A program made the position numbers and the translations under genes. Of a stretch of 34,480 bases of DNA, positions 5,965-13,460 are shown one piece after another; positions within the stretch are counted from its first letter, which is position 1; every line of letters begins with the position of its first letter. The stretch covers positions 1 through 34,480 of the forward strand of contig DYMC01000001.1 of NCBI GenBank assembly GCA_020721745.1, read 5' to 3'. The notes under the pieces are model-generated. The model was given only the letters and a program-made list of their open reading frames with translations. It was not told the DNA's origin and did not search any database. Source of the DNA: Lentisphaera sp. (GTDB taxonomy: Bacteria > Verrucomicrobiota > Lentisphaeria > Victivallales > GWF2-50-93).

Positions 5965-7874
5965 AGCAGCCTAAACCAGTGTGTTTGGATTTTGAAACAT
6001 TCGGTATTGAGGACAGGCCCAAGTACCCGCCGATGCCCGTTGGTGTTTCGATCAAGTACCCAGGCAAGAAGGCCAGGTACTACGCCTTCGGCCATTCTGA
6101 GGGCAACAACTGCTGTTGGTCTGAAGCAGCCGCTGAGCTGGCTAAGGCCTACGCGCACAAGGACGGCGTCCTGTTCCATAACGGCAAGTTCGACGTGGAC
6201 GTGGCTGACGTCCATTTTGGTCTGGCTGTCCCCAGCTGGGAACGCGTCCATGATACCCTCTTTCTGCTGTTCCTCGACGACCCCCACCAGATTGAGCTGG
6301 GCCTGAAGCCTGCTGCGGCCCGCCTGCTCAACATGCCGGCTGAGGAGCGCGATGCTGTGGGTGACTGGCTGATTGAGCACCAGCCGGTCCCAGGCGTCAA
6401 GATCAGCAAGTCGAGGTCATCTGAGCACTACTTCGGCCGCTACATCGCCTACGCACCTGGCGGCCTTGTGGGCACGTACGCCAACGGCGACGTTGACAGG
6501 ACTGAGGCTATCTTCAACCTGCTTTGGAAGAGGACGGTTGAGCGTGGCATGTTGGCCGCCTACGACCGCGAGCGCCAGCTCATGCCCATCTTGCTGGAGA
6601 TGGAGCGCCAAGGTCTGCCCGTGGACCTCAAGCGGCTGCGCAACGATGTGGCCATGTACAACGAGTGGCGCGACAAGATCAACCTCTGGATCATCAAGAC
6701 CCTGAAGGCCAGCCCCGACATCAACCTCGATTCTGGACAGCAGCTCGTCGATGCCATGGTGCTGTCTGGCAAAGCTGATCCCGATCTGGTGCCGCGGACC
6801 CCGACTGGCAAGTTCCAGACGAACAAGGAGGCTCTGCTGCAAGGGGTCACTGACAAGGTCCTGCTGGCCATCCTCAAGTACCGCACCCAGCTGAACACCT
6901 GCCTGAACACCTTCATGCAACCCTGGCTGGCGACGGCCGAGGCCTCAGATGGTCTGATCTTCACGACCTGGAACCAGACCAAGACCCCGTCAGGCGACAC
7001 CAACGTCGGCACGCGGACTGGTCGCCTGTCATCGACGCCGAACTTCCAGAACATCCCGAAGGAGTTCCAGCCGATCTTCCACCACGAGGCGCCCGACAAG
7101 AAGCTGCCCAAGTGCCCGTTCAAGGACCTGCCTCCGCTGCCCAAGGTGCGGAGCTACATCACGCCCTTCCCCGGGCACGTGATGATCGACCGCGACTACT
7201 CGCAGCAGGAGCCTCGGATCCTCGCCCACTTCGATGGCGGCGCCCTTATGGAGAAGTACCTCGAGAACCCGTGGATTGACTTCCACGACTACGCCAAGGC
7301 GGAGCTCGAAAAGATGGGCAAGTTCTACGACCGCAAGCCGGTGAAGAACACGAACCTGGGTCTGATTTACGGCATGGGCGTGGGCAAGCTGGCTGAGCGC
7401 AACGGCATGACGGTCGAGGAGTCAGCTGAGCTGAAGAAGGCCATCTTGCAGCTGTACCCGGGGCTGCGTGACATGTACAAGGACATGAAGGTCCGCGCTA
7501 AGTTCAAGCAGCCTATCCGCACCTGGGGTGGGCGTGAGTACTACTGCGAGGAACCCAAGCTGATCAACGGGCGCATCCAGGAGTTTGACTACAAGCTCGT
7601 GAACGTGCTCATTCAAGGCTCGGCTGCCGACTGCACCAAAGCCGCGATCATCAGCTACCACGCCGCCAAGCACCCTGAGGCGAAGATCATCCTCAGCGTT
7701 CATGACCAAATCACAGTCAGCGTGCCGAAGAAGATCATGAAGACTGAGATGGAGGTGCTGCGCCAAGCCATGGAAGGGGTGGAGTTCGACGTCCCTATCC
7801 TGAGCGAAGGCTCAATTTCATCAACCAACTGGGACGAACTCCAGGATTACGACAAACGAGGAAAGATCCTATGA
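5961..7874 (+). CDS. Family A DNA polymerase with 3'-5' exonuclease
   Basis: Replicative polymerase of 637 aa, related to T7 and Pol I enzymes. The exonuclease domain shows ExoI LDFETFG (Asp10, Glu12), ExoII HNGKFDVD and ExoIII YANGDVDRT. The polymerase domain shows TGRLSSTPNFQNIP, motif A DRDYSQQEPRI (catalytic Asp412), motif B VKNTNLGLIYG (461-471) and motif C HDQ (581-583, Asp582). All catalytic residues are present, so the enzyme should be active with proofreading. Motif A has Gln-Gln-Glu as in many phage enzymes. No T7-type thioredoxin-binding insertion is obvious. It overlaps its neighbours on both sides by ATGA, placing it in one tight operon with a nuclease and an exonuclease. Confidence 0.95.
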   Translation: MKQPKPVCLDFETFGIEDRPKYPPMPVGVSIKYPGKKARYYAFGHSEGNNCCWSEAAAELAKAYAHKDGVLFHNGKFDVDVADVHFGLAVPSWERVHDTLFLLFLDDPHQIELGLKPAAARLLNMPAEERDAVGDWLIEHQPVPGVKISKSRSSEHYFGRYIAYAPGGLVGTYANGDVDRTEAIFNLLWKRTVERGMLAAYDRERQLMPILLEMERQGLPVDLKRLRNDVAMYNEWRDKINLWIIKTLKASPDINLDSGQQLVDAMVLSGKADPDLVPRTPTGKFQTNKEALLQGVTDKVLLAILKYRTQLNTCLNTFMQPWLATAEASDGLIFTTWNQTKTPSGDTNVGTRTGRLSSTPNFQNIPKEFQPIFHHEAPDKKLPKCPFKDLPPLPKVRSYITPFPGHVMIDRDYSQQEPRILAHFDGGALMEKYLENPWIDFHDYAKAELEKMGKFYDRKPVKNTNLGLIYGMGVGKLAERNGMTVEESAELKKAILQLYPGLRDMYKDMKVRAKFKQPIRTWGGREYYCEEPKLINGRIQEFDYKLVNVLIQGSAADCTKAAIISYHAAKHPEAKIILSVHDQITVSVPKKIMKTEMEVLRQAMEGVEFDVPILSEGSISSTNWDELQDYDKRGKIL

Positions 7875-8605
7875 ACAAGAAAACCATCCCGATCAAGCAG
7901 GTCACCAGCTGGTCGTTCAGCCGCTACAGCACGTACAAGCAATGCCCGTTGAAGCTGAAACTCAGCGCGATCGATCATATACGCGAGCCGGGCAATGAGG
8001 CCATGGTGCGCGGCGACGCCATCCACAAGTTGGCTGAGAAGTACATCAAGGGTGAGGGCCGCTCGTTGCCGCCTGAACTCAAGCTGTTTGCTGACGAGTT
8101 CAAGAAGCTGCGGGCCCAGTACAAGAAGAAAATCAACGGCATGGTGGTCGAAGACAACTGGGCTTTCACAAAAGATTGGTCTGAAACACAGTGGGATAAT
8201 TGGGCAGAGTGCGTTGTGCGCATCAAGATTGATTGCGCCCACCATCAGGACGACGAGACCCTCATCATCACGGACTGGAAGACGGGCAAGTTCCGCCCTG
8301 AGATGAATGAGGAGTACGTCGAGCAGCTGGAGCTCTACGCGCTGGCCGCCCTGCTTCTTCACGAGCACATTCAGCAGGTCAAGCCACGCCTCGCCTACTT
8401 GGACCTCGGCATCACATACCCTGAGGCTGGCGCTGAGCTGGTGTTCACGCGCACTGACATCCCCAAGCTCAAGAAGCTGTGGAAGAAGCGGACCAAGGCC
8501 ATGCTGAATGATAAGCAGTTCGCGCCCCGCCCGAACGACAAGTGCCGATTCTGTTTTTACCGCAACAGCAACAAGGCTGCCGGTGGCGGCCAGTGCAAAT
8601 ACTGA
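7871..8605 (+). CDS. PD-(D/E)XK nuclease, Cas4/AddB-like, probable Fe-S cluster
   Basis: A 244-aa RecB-type nuclease. It opens with SWSFSRYSTYKQCP (Cys25), continues with RGDAIHKLAE (His52), and carries the catalytic series Asp121, Asp135 and Lys137 in IITDWKTGK, then EQLELYALAAL. At the C-terminus Cys225-x2-Cys228 and Cys242 complete, with Cys25, the one-plus-three cysteine pattern that holds a 4Fe-4S cluster in Cas4 and AddB. The likely role is end-processing nuclease in phage recombination or degradation of host DNA. The Fe-S cluster is inferred from the cysteine pattern. No Cas genes are nearby, so a CRISPR role is not supported. The ATG overlaps the polymerase stop. Confidence 0.85.
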   Translation: MNKKTIPIKQVTSWSFSRYSTYKQCPLKLKLSAIDHIREPGNEAMVRGDAIHKLAEKYIKGEGRSLPPELKLFADEFKKLRAQYKKKINGMVVEDNWAFTKDWSETQWDNWAECVVRIKIDCAHHQDDETLIITDWKTGKFRPEMNEEYVEQLELYALAALLLHEHIQQVKPRLAYLDLGITYPEAGAELVFTRTDIPKLKKLWKKRTKAMLNDKQFAPRPNDKCRFCFYRNSNKAAGGGQCKY

Positions 8606-8615
8606 GGAGATGAAC

Positions 8616-9146
8616 ATGGAACACGTGATGATTGACCTTGAGACCCTGGGCCGCCGCGCTGGCTGCGCCATCCTGTCCATTGGGGCAGTGGCCTTCGACG
8701 CCAAGGCCAAGGAGCTGGGTCCTGAGCTGTACACGGTCGTGCGCCTGGACAGCTGCGAGAAGGCAGGCCTGCACATCGACCCGGACACGATCGCTTGGTG
8801 GGAGAAGCAAAACCCCGAGGCGCAGAAGGTCCTCAAGCAGGCACGAGCTGCCAGTGGCAACAAGGTGCTGCCCGAGGCGCTGGAGGAGCTAACCAAGTAC
8901 CTCAGCCAGTTCGACCTCAAGAAGGTCAAGGTCTGGGGCAACGGATCGGACTTCGACAACGCCATCCTCACGGCTTGTTACGCCTCCGTCGAGAAGCCAC
9001 TGCCGTGGGAGTTCTGGAACAACCGCTGCTACCGCACGTTGAAGAGCCTGAAGCCGTCGATCAAGATGCAGCGCCAAGGCACCTGCCACAACGCGTTGGA
9101 CGATGCCAAGTCTCAGGCCTTCCACGCAATCGAGTTGCTGGGGTGA
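8616..9146 (+). CDS. DEDD (DnaQ/Rv2179c-like) 3'-5' exonuclease
   Basis: A 176-aa exonuclease of the RNase H-like fold. MIDLETLG at the start gives the first acidic pair (Asp7, Glu9), NGSDFDNAIL the middle motif, and HNALDDA near residue 158 the last His and Asp. Length and motif spacing resemble the small exoribonucleases related to mycobacterial Rv2179c, as found in many phages. The ATG at 8616 is preferred to that at 8610 because GAGGAG (8604-8609) then lies at a normal distance. It may trim RNA or DNA ends in replication or mRNA turnover. The polymerase already carries its own proofreading domain. Confidence 0.85.
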   Translation: MEHVMIDLETLGRRAGCAILSIGAVAFDAKAKELGPELYTVVRLDSCEKAGLHIDPDTIAWWEKQNPEAQKVLKQARAASGNKVLPEALEELTKYLSQFDLKKVKVWGNGSDFDNAILTACYASVEKPLPWEFWNNRCYRTLKSLKPSIKMQRQGTCHNALDDAKSQAFHAIELLG

Positions 9147-9149
9147 CCA

Positions 9150-9341
9150 ATGGTAGATGAAATTGATCGTCAGCTGGAGTGTGATGAGGTACTTGAAGCC
9201 GCGTGGGTGAAGAAGATACGCGAGCAGGCCAGTCAGATGCCAGCAGGGCGGCCAGGCGACTGCGATCTTTGCGGCGAGTGGTCAGCAAGGTTGGTCAACG
9301 GTGTCTGTGCTCCATGCCGTGACAGACACAAGCTGCCATGA
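9150..9341 (+). CDS. TraR/DksA-like zinc-finger protein, 63 aa
   Basis: The C-terminal half carries CDLCGEWSARLVNGVCAPC (Cys38, Cys41, Cys53, Cys56), a C4 zinc finger of the TraR/DksA kind, followed by a basic RDRHKLP end. The N-terminal half is a single helix with acidic residues (VDEIDRQLECDEVLEAAW), as expected for the short coiled-coil tip of TraR. TraR-type proteins bind the secondary channel of host RNA polymerase and alter promoter choice. Such a role is plausible for a phage that relies on host polymerase, but the assignment rests on the short motif. It overlaps the next gene by ATGA. Confidence 0.65.
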   Translation: MVDEIDRQLECDEVLEAAWVKKIREQASQMPAGRPGDCDLCGEWSARLVNGVCAPCRDRHKLP

Positions 9342-9712
9342 GGCAGCTGGAAAGCAAGATCGAGCAGGACGCCTGCGACCTCGTGTGGAAGCACCTCGGG
9401 ATCATAGGTTCCAAGCTCGTTACGCCGGGCGACACGGGGTACCCAGACAGGATCTTCTGGCTGCCCGGTGGTCGTCCGTTGTTGATTGAGTTCAAGCGAC
9501 CTGGGGAAGAACTTGCGCCCAAGCAGATTTACATCCACACCCAGCTGAGAAAGTTGGGCTACCAAGTTGAGGTACATGACAATGCAATCCGAGCTTTTCA
9601 AGCCGTCATCGAAGCCGTGGCAACCACACGCCTATCAAAAGAAAGCCGTCAAGTTCTTGCTCGAGCACGACGCATCTGCGCTGTTCTTAGATCCGGGGTT
9701 AGGCAAGACTAG
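9338..9712 (+). CDS. VRR-NUC domain nuclease, 124 aa
   Basis: Restriction-endonuclease-like domain of the VRR-NUC family: GYPDRIFWLPGG places Asp37, and LLIEFKRPGEE places Glu51 and Lys53, giving the PD-ExK active site, followed by the conserved Q-x3-H-x2-L-x2-LGY helix. The domain seems complete by about residue 95. The last 30 or so residues are basic and lie wholly inside the next gene in another frame. VRR-NUC proteins are structure-specific nucleases, and in phages they commonly sit next to a SNF2-like helicase, as here. The overlap with the helicase gene is 131 bases, unusually long. Confidence 0.85.
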   Translation: MRQLESKIEQDACDLVWKHLGIIGSKLVTPGDTGYPDRIFWLPGGRPLLIEFKRPGEELAPKQIYIHTQLRKLGYQVEVHDNAIRAFQAVIEAVATTRLSKESRQVLARARRICAVLRSGVRQD

Positions 9713-11051
9713 TATCACGCTGGCCGCCATCAAGCTACTCAAGCAGAAGAAGCTGCTGGACAAGGTCCTGCTGATCGCTCCGCTCCGCGTCTGCTACAGC
9801 GTGTGGCCCAAGGAGGTCGAGAAGTGGGAGGACTTCAGCGGCATCCGTGTCTGCGTCCTCCACGGGCCGAACAAGGACGCGCTGCTCAAGACCGAGGCTG
9901 ACGTCTACGTCATCAACCCCGAGGGCCTTGAGTGGCTGCTGCAGGTTGAGAAAACCAAGACTGCCCAGGGTAAGACCAAGGTCAGCGTGGATATGCGCCG
10001 CTGGAAGCAGCTGGGTTTCGACACGCTGGTCGTTGACGAGCTGTCCAAGTTCAAGCACACGAACACCAACCGCTTCAAAGCGTTGAAGCTGGTGCTCAGC
10101 ACCTTCCGCCGCCGCTGGGGTCTGACAGGCTCGCCGGCATCGAATGGCCTGATGGACTTGTTTGGCCAGTGTTACATCCTTGACCAAGGTCGTGCGCTAG
10201 GTCAGTACGTCACCCACTATCGGATGAAGTATTTCGTGCCTAGCCATGACGGCTTCAGCTGGAACATCAGAGAAGGTGCCGAGCAAGAGATTTACGAGCG
10301 CCTGAACCCGCTCGCTTTGCGCATGGCGGCTGACGATTACCTCGACATGCCCACCTTGATCGAGAACAACATCCGGGTGGACCTGCCTGAGAAGATCATG
10401 GAAATGTACGACCGGCTTGAGAACGACCTGATCGCCAAGCTCGATGCCAAGGTTGTCGTGGCCAGCACAGCAGCGGCGGCTTCCATGAAGTGCAGGCAGG
10501 TGGCCAACGGCGGCATCTACCTCGATCCTGAGGTTGAAGCCCTGGTCAAGTTGCCCAAGTCCAAGCGTGAGTGGGTGAACCTGCACACTGAGAAAGTCGA
10601 TGCGCTGGCCGATCTGATCGAGGAGCTGCAGGGCTCACCCATTCTCGTGGCTTACGACTTCGAGCATGACCTCGATCGGCTCCGTGAGCGGCTGGGCAAG
10701 GACGTGCCCTACATCGGCGGCGGCGTGACGGCCAAGCGCTCGGCTGAGCTGGAGAAGGCGTGGAATGCTGGACACCTGCCTGTCTTGCTGGGGCATCCTC
10801 AGGCCATGGCCCACGGTCTGAACCTGCAAGAGGTGGGCAACCACGTCTGCTGGCACTCACTCACCTGGGACTACGAGCTCTATGATCAGTTCATCCGCCG
10901 GGTGCTGCGGCAGGGCAACAAGAGCAAAAAGGTCTTCGTGCACCACATCATGGCTCGTGGCACGATTGATGAGGCGATCCTAGCGGCTGTGAAGTCCAAG
11001 CGTCGTGGTCAGAATGCTCTGTTTGATGCGCTCAAAAAATTGCGCAAATAG
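9582..11051 (+). CDS. SNF2-like (superfamily 2) helicase
   Basis: A 489-aa ATP-dependent DNA translocase. Motif I is LDPGLGKTS (Lys42), motif II is VVDELSKFKH (Asp152, Glu153), motif III is GLTGSPASN, and the C-terminal RecA-like lobe ends with QFIRRVLRQGNK, the motif VI arginine region. It lacks the accessory domains of eukaryotic SNF2 proteins, as is usual for phage members. The start at 9582 is favoured because GAGG (9569-9572) lies nine bases before it; ATG 9576 and TTG 9567 are less well placed. With the upstream VRR-NUC nuclease it forms a likely recombination or branch-processing pair. A promoter follows its stop codon. Confidence 0.9.
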   Translation: MQSELFKPSSKPWQPHAYQKKAVKFLLEHDASALFLDPGLGKTSITLAAIKLLKQKKLLDKVLLIAPLRVCYSVWPKEVEKWEDFSGIRVCVLHGPNKDALLKTEADVYVINPEGLEWLLQVEKTKTAQGKTKVSVDMRRWKQLGFDTLVVDELSKFKHTNTNRFKALKLVLSTFRRRWGLTGSPASNGLMDLFGQCYILDQGRALGQYVTHYRMKYFVPSHDGFSWNIREGAEQEIYERLNPLALRMAADDYLDMPTLIENNIRVDLPEKIMEMYDRLENDLIAKLDAKVVVASTAAAASMKCRQVANGGIYLDPEVEALVKLPKSKREWVNLHTEKVDALADLIEELQGSPILVAYDFEHDLDRLRERLGKDVPYIGGGVTAKRSAELEKAWNAGHLPVLLGHPQAMAHGLNLQEVGNHVCWHSLTWDYELYDQFIRRVLRQGNKSKKVFVHHIMARGTIDEAILAAVKSKRRGQNALFDALKKLRK

Positions 11052-11064
11052 TTGAAAATAGGTG

Positions 11065-11093
11065 TTTACAAGTCCATTGCGCCGCGCTAGAAT
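11065..11093 (+). promoter_or_regulatory. Sigma70-like promoter of the 11137 gene cluster
   Basis: TTTACA (11065-11070), 17 bases, then TAGAAT (11088-11093). The start site falls near 11101, exactly where a hairpin CGGTC/GACCG (11101-11105 and 11113-11117) begins, so the mRNA would carry a 5' terminal stem. The leader then reads CTTGCTGAGGAAC before the ATG at 11137, close to the leader at 4346-4355. Confidence 0.75.
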
Positions 11094-11136
11094 CTAATCA
11101 CGGTCACACATCGACCGGACTTGCTGAGGAACCATC

Positions 11137-11538
11137 ATGACCAAGACCACCCAAGCTGACGCCGTCAAGTTCTACGCCCGCCGCGACTCCGCCACCGCGG
11201 TGCTCCGCAAAATGGGCGTCCACGCCCGCGACTACAACGCCTTCATCGAGGTGATGAGCGACGGCCAATTCGCCTGCCACATCGCTCGTGCTGAGATGTA
11301 CCTCGAGTCCCTGAAGAACCCCAAGCCTGCTGAGACCAAGGCCGCCAAGGCTGCGCGCCCCGCTGCTGGGACCAAGCGGACGGGCATCTCCGCTACGGCC
11401 CGGGCCCTGATCCTGGCCGGCAAGACCAACCAAGAGGTGTGGGCTGAGCTCAAGCAGCAGTTCGATCTTGACGATTCCAAGAAGCACTACCCCACGTGGT
11501 ACCGCTGCGAGATGAAGCGTAAAGGCCAGTTGGTCTAA
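11137..11538 (+). CDS. Hypothetical protein with a WYR C-terminal module, 133 aa
   Basis: Unknown function. The start is behind GAGGA. Residues 1-60 form a helical domain, residues 60-85 an Ala/Lys-rich linker (ETKAAKAARPAAGTK), and residues 88-131 a compact helical module ending in YPTWYRCEMKRKG (Trp121, Tyr122, Arg123). The same module recurs at the C-terminus of the 213-aa protein from 11903. The linker between two folded parts and the basic end suggest DNA binding, but this is inference. It is the first gene after a strong promoter, so it is probably well expressed. Confidence 0.75.
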   Translation: MTKTTQADAVKFYARRDSATAVLRKMGVHARDYNAFIEVMSDGQFACHIARAEMYLESLKNPKPAETKAAKAARPAAGTKRTGISATARALILAGKTNQEVWAELKQQFDLDDSKKHYPTWYRCEMKRKGQLV

Positions 11539-11548
11539 GGTGTCCGTC

Positions 11549-11677
11549 ATGAAAGTACGCGTCCATTATCGTGACGGCCGGGCCGTCGATTTCGTAGTGC
11601 ATAAGGACATCCTCGTTGTTGATTTCGCTGCGATGGCGAAGGTGCACGGCCAGATTCGTCGGATCGAGTTCCTATGA
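11549..11677 (+). CDS. Very small hypothetical protein, 42 aa
   Basis: The reading frame opens with ATG at 11549 after AAGGTG and ends in a stop that overlaps the next gene's ATG at 11674 (ATGA). The product is basic and beta-rich (MKVRVHYRDGRAVDFVV) and looks like a complete small fold rather than chance sequence. It fills the gap between two genes exactly. Function unknown. Confidence 0.65.
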   Translation: MKVRVHYRDGRAVDFVVHKDILVVDFAAMAKVHGQIRRIEFL

Positions 11678-11913
11678 TCAGCGATCCCAATAGCATTGAG
11701 ATTCGCGACGAGAGCACCGACGAGGAGCAGCGCTTCCAGCTCTACATCAATGGCGGTCCTCGCGCAATGCTCAGCAAGAAGCATGGCACCGTGCAATTCC
11801 ACTGGCAGGTCTACGGCCCACAATACTGGCCTGGGGCCAAGGTCCTGATGCAGGGCCTGCTGGAACTGTCGGTGCTGGCTGATCAACTATATGGAGAGAA
11901 GAATGGCAAGTAA
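11674..11913 (+). CDS. Hypothetical protein, 79 aa
   Basis: Small protein of unknown family. Its first half is acidic (DESTDEEQRFQLYI), the centre beta-rich (GTVQFHWQVYGPQYW) and the end a helix. The start overlaps the stop of the 42-aa gene, and its own end overlaps the next gene by 11 bases, so it belongs to a tightly packed operon. No motif or membrane segment is seen. Confidence 0.7.
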   Translation: MISDPNSIEIRDESTDEEQRFQLYINGGPRAMLSKKHGTVQFHWQVYGPQYWPGAKVLMQGLLELSVLADQLYGEKNGK

Positions 11914-12544
11914 AAAACCAACGCCGGGCATCATCCCGTGCTATGACCGCCAGCGCCGCACCTGCATTCAGGTTGAGCGGACTGACACCCACGTGAAGTA
12001 CATCCCGCTCGACGTCAATGAGGGCCTGCAGGTTTTGACGGCGGCGGCAAACGAGTTCGACCAGTGGTATGAGCCGATGGTCAACTACCCCGCAGAGAAG
12101 GCGTGTCAGTTGTTCCTCAACTACAGCCAGACCATCGGGGCAACCAAGGAGGCCTTGGGTTACCTGGGCCAGATTGTTAACGTGTCTAAACAGGAGGCCG
12201 ATATGGCAACCACCAATAAGACTGCGGCGACTGAGAAGGCTGCCGCCACCAAGACCGCTGCGAAGAAGGTAGCTCCCGCAAAACCTGCCGCAAAATCTGC
12301 CGCCAAGACGGCTCCGGTCAAGACAGCTAAGCCTGCTGCAAAACCAGCGGCCAAGACTGGCGAGAAGAAGACGTCTGCAGCCCAGATGTTCCAAGACCTG
12401 ATCATGCAGGGCAAGCTGACTGACGACCAGATTTTCGAGAAGGTCCAAGCTCAGTTCGGTCTGGATGAGAAGAAGCGCGGGTACACAAAATGGTATCGGA
12501 ACTATCTCAAGAAACAAGGCATGAATCCTCCTGAGGCAAAGTAG
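11903..12544 (+). CDS. Histone H1-like linker protein with WYR module, 213 aa
   Basis: Three parts are visible. Residues 1-100 are a mixed domain with LQVLTAAANEFDQWYEPM. Residues 101-155 are a low-complexity Ala/Lys/Pro tract (AAKKVAPAKPAAKSAAK) like histone H1 tails. Residues 165-207 are a helical module with QFGLDEKKRGYTKWYR (Trp197, Tyr198, Arg199), shared with the 133-aa protein. GGAGAG precedes ATG 11903, preferred over ATG 11891. A perfect internal ribosome site lies before codon 101, so a shorter 113-aa product with only the tail and module is likely made too. The basic tract suggests DNA binding or compaction. No named family is recognised. Confidence 0.75.
   Translation: MASKKPTPGIIPCYDRQRRTCIQVERTDTHVKYIPLDVNEGLQVLTAAANEFDQWYEPMVNYPAEKACQLFLNYSQTIGATKEALGYLGQIVNVSKQEADMATTNKTAATEKAAATKTAAKKVAPAKPAAKSAAKTAPVKTAKPAAKPAAKTGEKKTSAAQMFQDLIMQGKLTDDQIFEKVQAQFGLDEKKRGYTKWYRNYLKKQGMNPPEAK
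12192..12205 (+). promoter_or_regulatory. Internal ribosome binding site and in-frame start codon
   Basis: A perfect AGGAGG (12192-12197) lies five bases before an in-frame ATG (12203-12205, codon 101 of the 213-aa protein). It is a stronger site than that of the full-length start, and the codons after it (MATTNKTA) look like a normal phage N-terminus. It predicts a second product of 113 aa, or marks an old boundary between two genes that became fused. Confidence 0.6.
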
Positions 12545-12554
12545 ATAACCAGCT

Positions 12555-12568
12555 GTTCAATCTTGAAC
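12555..12568. promoter_or_regulatory. Palindrome, possible operator, upstream of the methyltransferase gene
   Basis: GTTCAA (12555-12560) and TTGAAC (12563-12568) form a perfect dyad with a two-base centre, in the 103-base gap before the gene at 12648. A weak -10-like TATAGA lies at 12604-12609 without a good -35. The dyad could bind a dimeric regulator, but no regulator gene is seen in the window. Confidence 0.35.
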
Positions 12569-12647
12569 GGTGTACGGCCTCTGAAAAAAACTCACTCCAC
12601 GCCTATAGAGTATTGGGTGTGGGCAACACACGAAAGAGGTAATCATC

Positions 12648-13460
12648 ATGGCCAAATCCAAAGAAGTTTCACGCGACTCCCGCGACTACGACACCACCCA
12701 GCTACGTGAGGCAGGCCACGGCCGCACGCTTCACAGAGATTATTCCGCACATTTTTTCCGCTGGAGCTTTGCCCGCCGCTTCATCTCGGCCAAGGACAAC
12801 GTCCTCGAGGTCGGCTGCGGCGAGGACAAGCCGCTCAGCAAGATCCTGACTGGCGGAGCTGCTGCTCACGTTGGCCACTACACCGGCGTGGATCTGAACA
12901 AGCTCAAGCCGTCTAACAACCAGCGTCTGGAGTTCCACGGCGAGTTCAACTTCGTCGAGCGCTACAAGGAGTTGCTCAAGAAGCGTCCCGAGGGTTGGGA
13001 TGTCGTCGTTAACTACGAGGTCATCGAACACATGAAGGTCGAGCACGGTGCCAACCTGCTCAAGGCCATGTTCGCCTGCACCAAGCCGGGCGGTGTCCTG
13101 CTGCTCTCGACCCCGGTCTACGATGGCAAGCGCCACGCGGCCAACCACATCCACGAGTACACGGTGCCTGAGCTGCAGAGCTACATCGAGAAGGCTGGCT
13201 ACGTGGTCGAGCGCCGTTTCGGCACGTTCATGGACATCAAGCACATCGGCAAGGCCGACCCCACCGGCTGCAGCAAGGCGGCTGTGCTGGAGATTCGCAA
13301 GGCTTTGGAGCAGTACTTTGACAACGACGCCATCAGCAACATCTTTGGCCCGCTGTACGAGGACCATGCTCGCAACAACCTCTGGGTCTGCCGCAAAGCC
13401 GCTGACGGCAAGCCGGTCAAGCCTGCTCGCAAGACCACCACGAAAGGAGCGCCGTTCTGA
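12648..13460 (+). CDS. Class I SAM-dependent methyltransferase, 270 aa
   Basis: Motif I NVLEVGCGEDKPLSKIL (residues 51-67) forms the SAM-binding loop, VDLNKL gives the acidic end of strand 2, and VVNYEVIEH with PGGVLLLSTP are the later core strands of the class I fold. The C-terminal 20 residues are basic (KPARKTTTKG). No DNA-methylase DPPY or PCQ motif is seen, so the target is not an obvious adenine or cytosine in DNA; a small molecule, nucleotide or modified base is possible. Its 3' neighbours handle nucleotides, so a part in base modification is a reasonable inference. AGAGG lies about ten bases before the ATG, and the stop overlaps the next ATG by one base. Confidence 0.85.
   Translation: MAKSKEVSRDSRDYDTTQLREAGHGRTLHRDYSAHFFRWSFARRFISAKDNVLEVGCGEDKPLSKILTGGAAAHVGHYTGVDLNKLKPSNNQRLEFHGEFNFVERYKELLKKRPEGWDVVVNYEVIEHMKVEHGANLLKAMFACTKPGGVLLLSTPVYDGKRHAANHIHEYTVPELQSYIEKAGYVVERRFGTFMDIKHIGKADPTGCSKAAVLEIRKALEQYFDNDAISNIFGPLYEDHARNNLWVCRKAADGKPVKPARKTTTKGAPF

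Noticed and set aside
7871..8605. Cas4 of a CRISPR system
   Set aside because: The nuclease has Cas4-like motifs, but no other cas gene or repeat array is present; a phage recombination nuclease is more likely.
7847..8971. Long minus-strand open frame of 374 codons
   Set aside because: It lies opposite the nuclease and DnaQ-like genes and has no recognisable motif or ribosome site.
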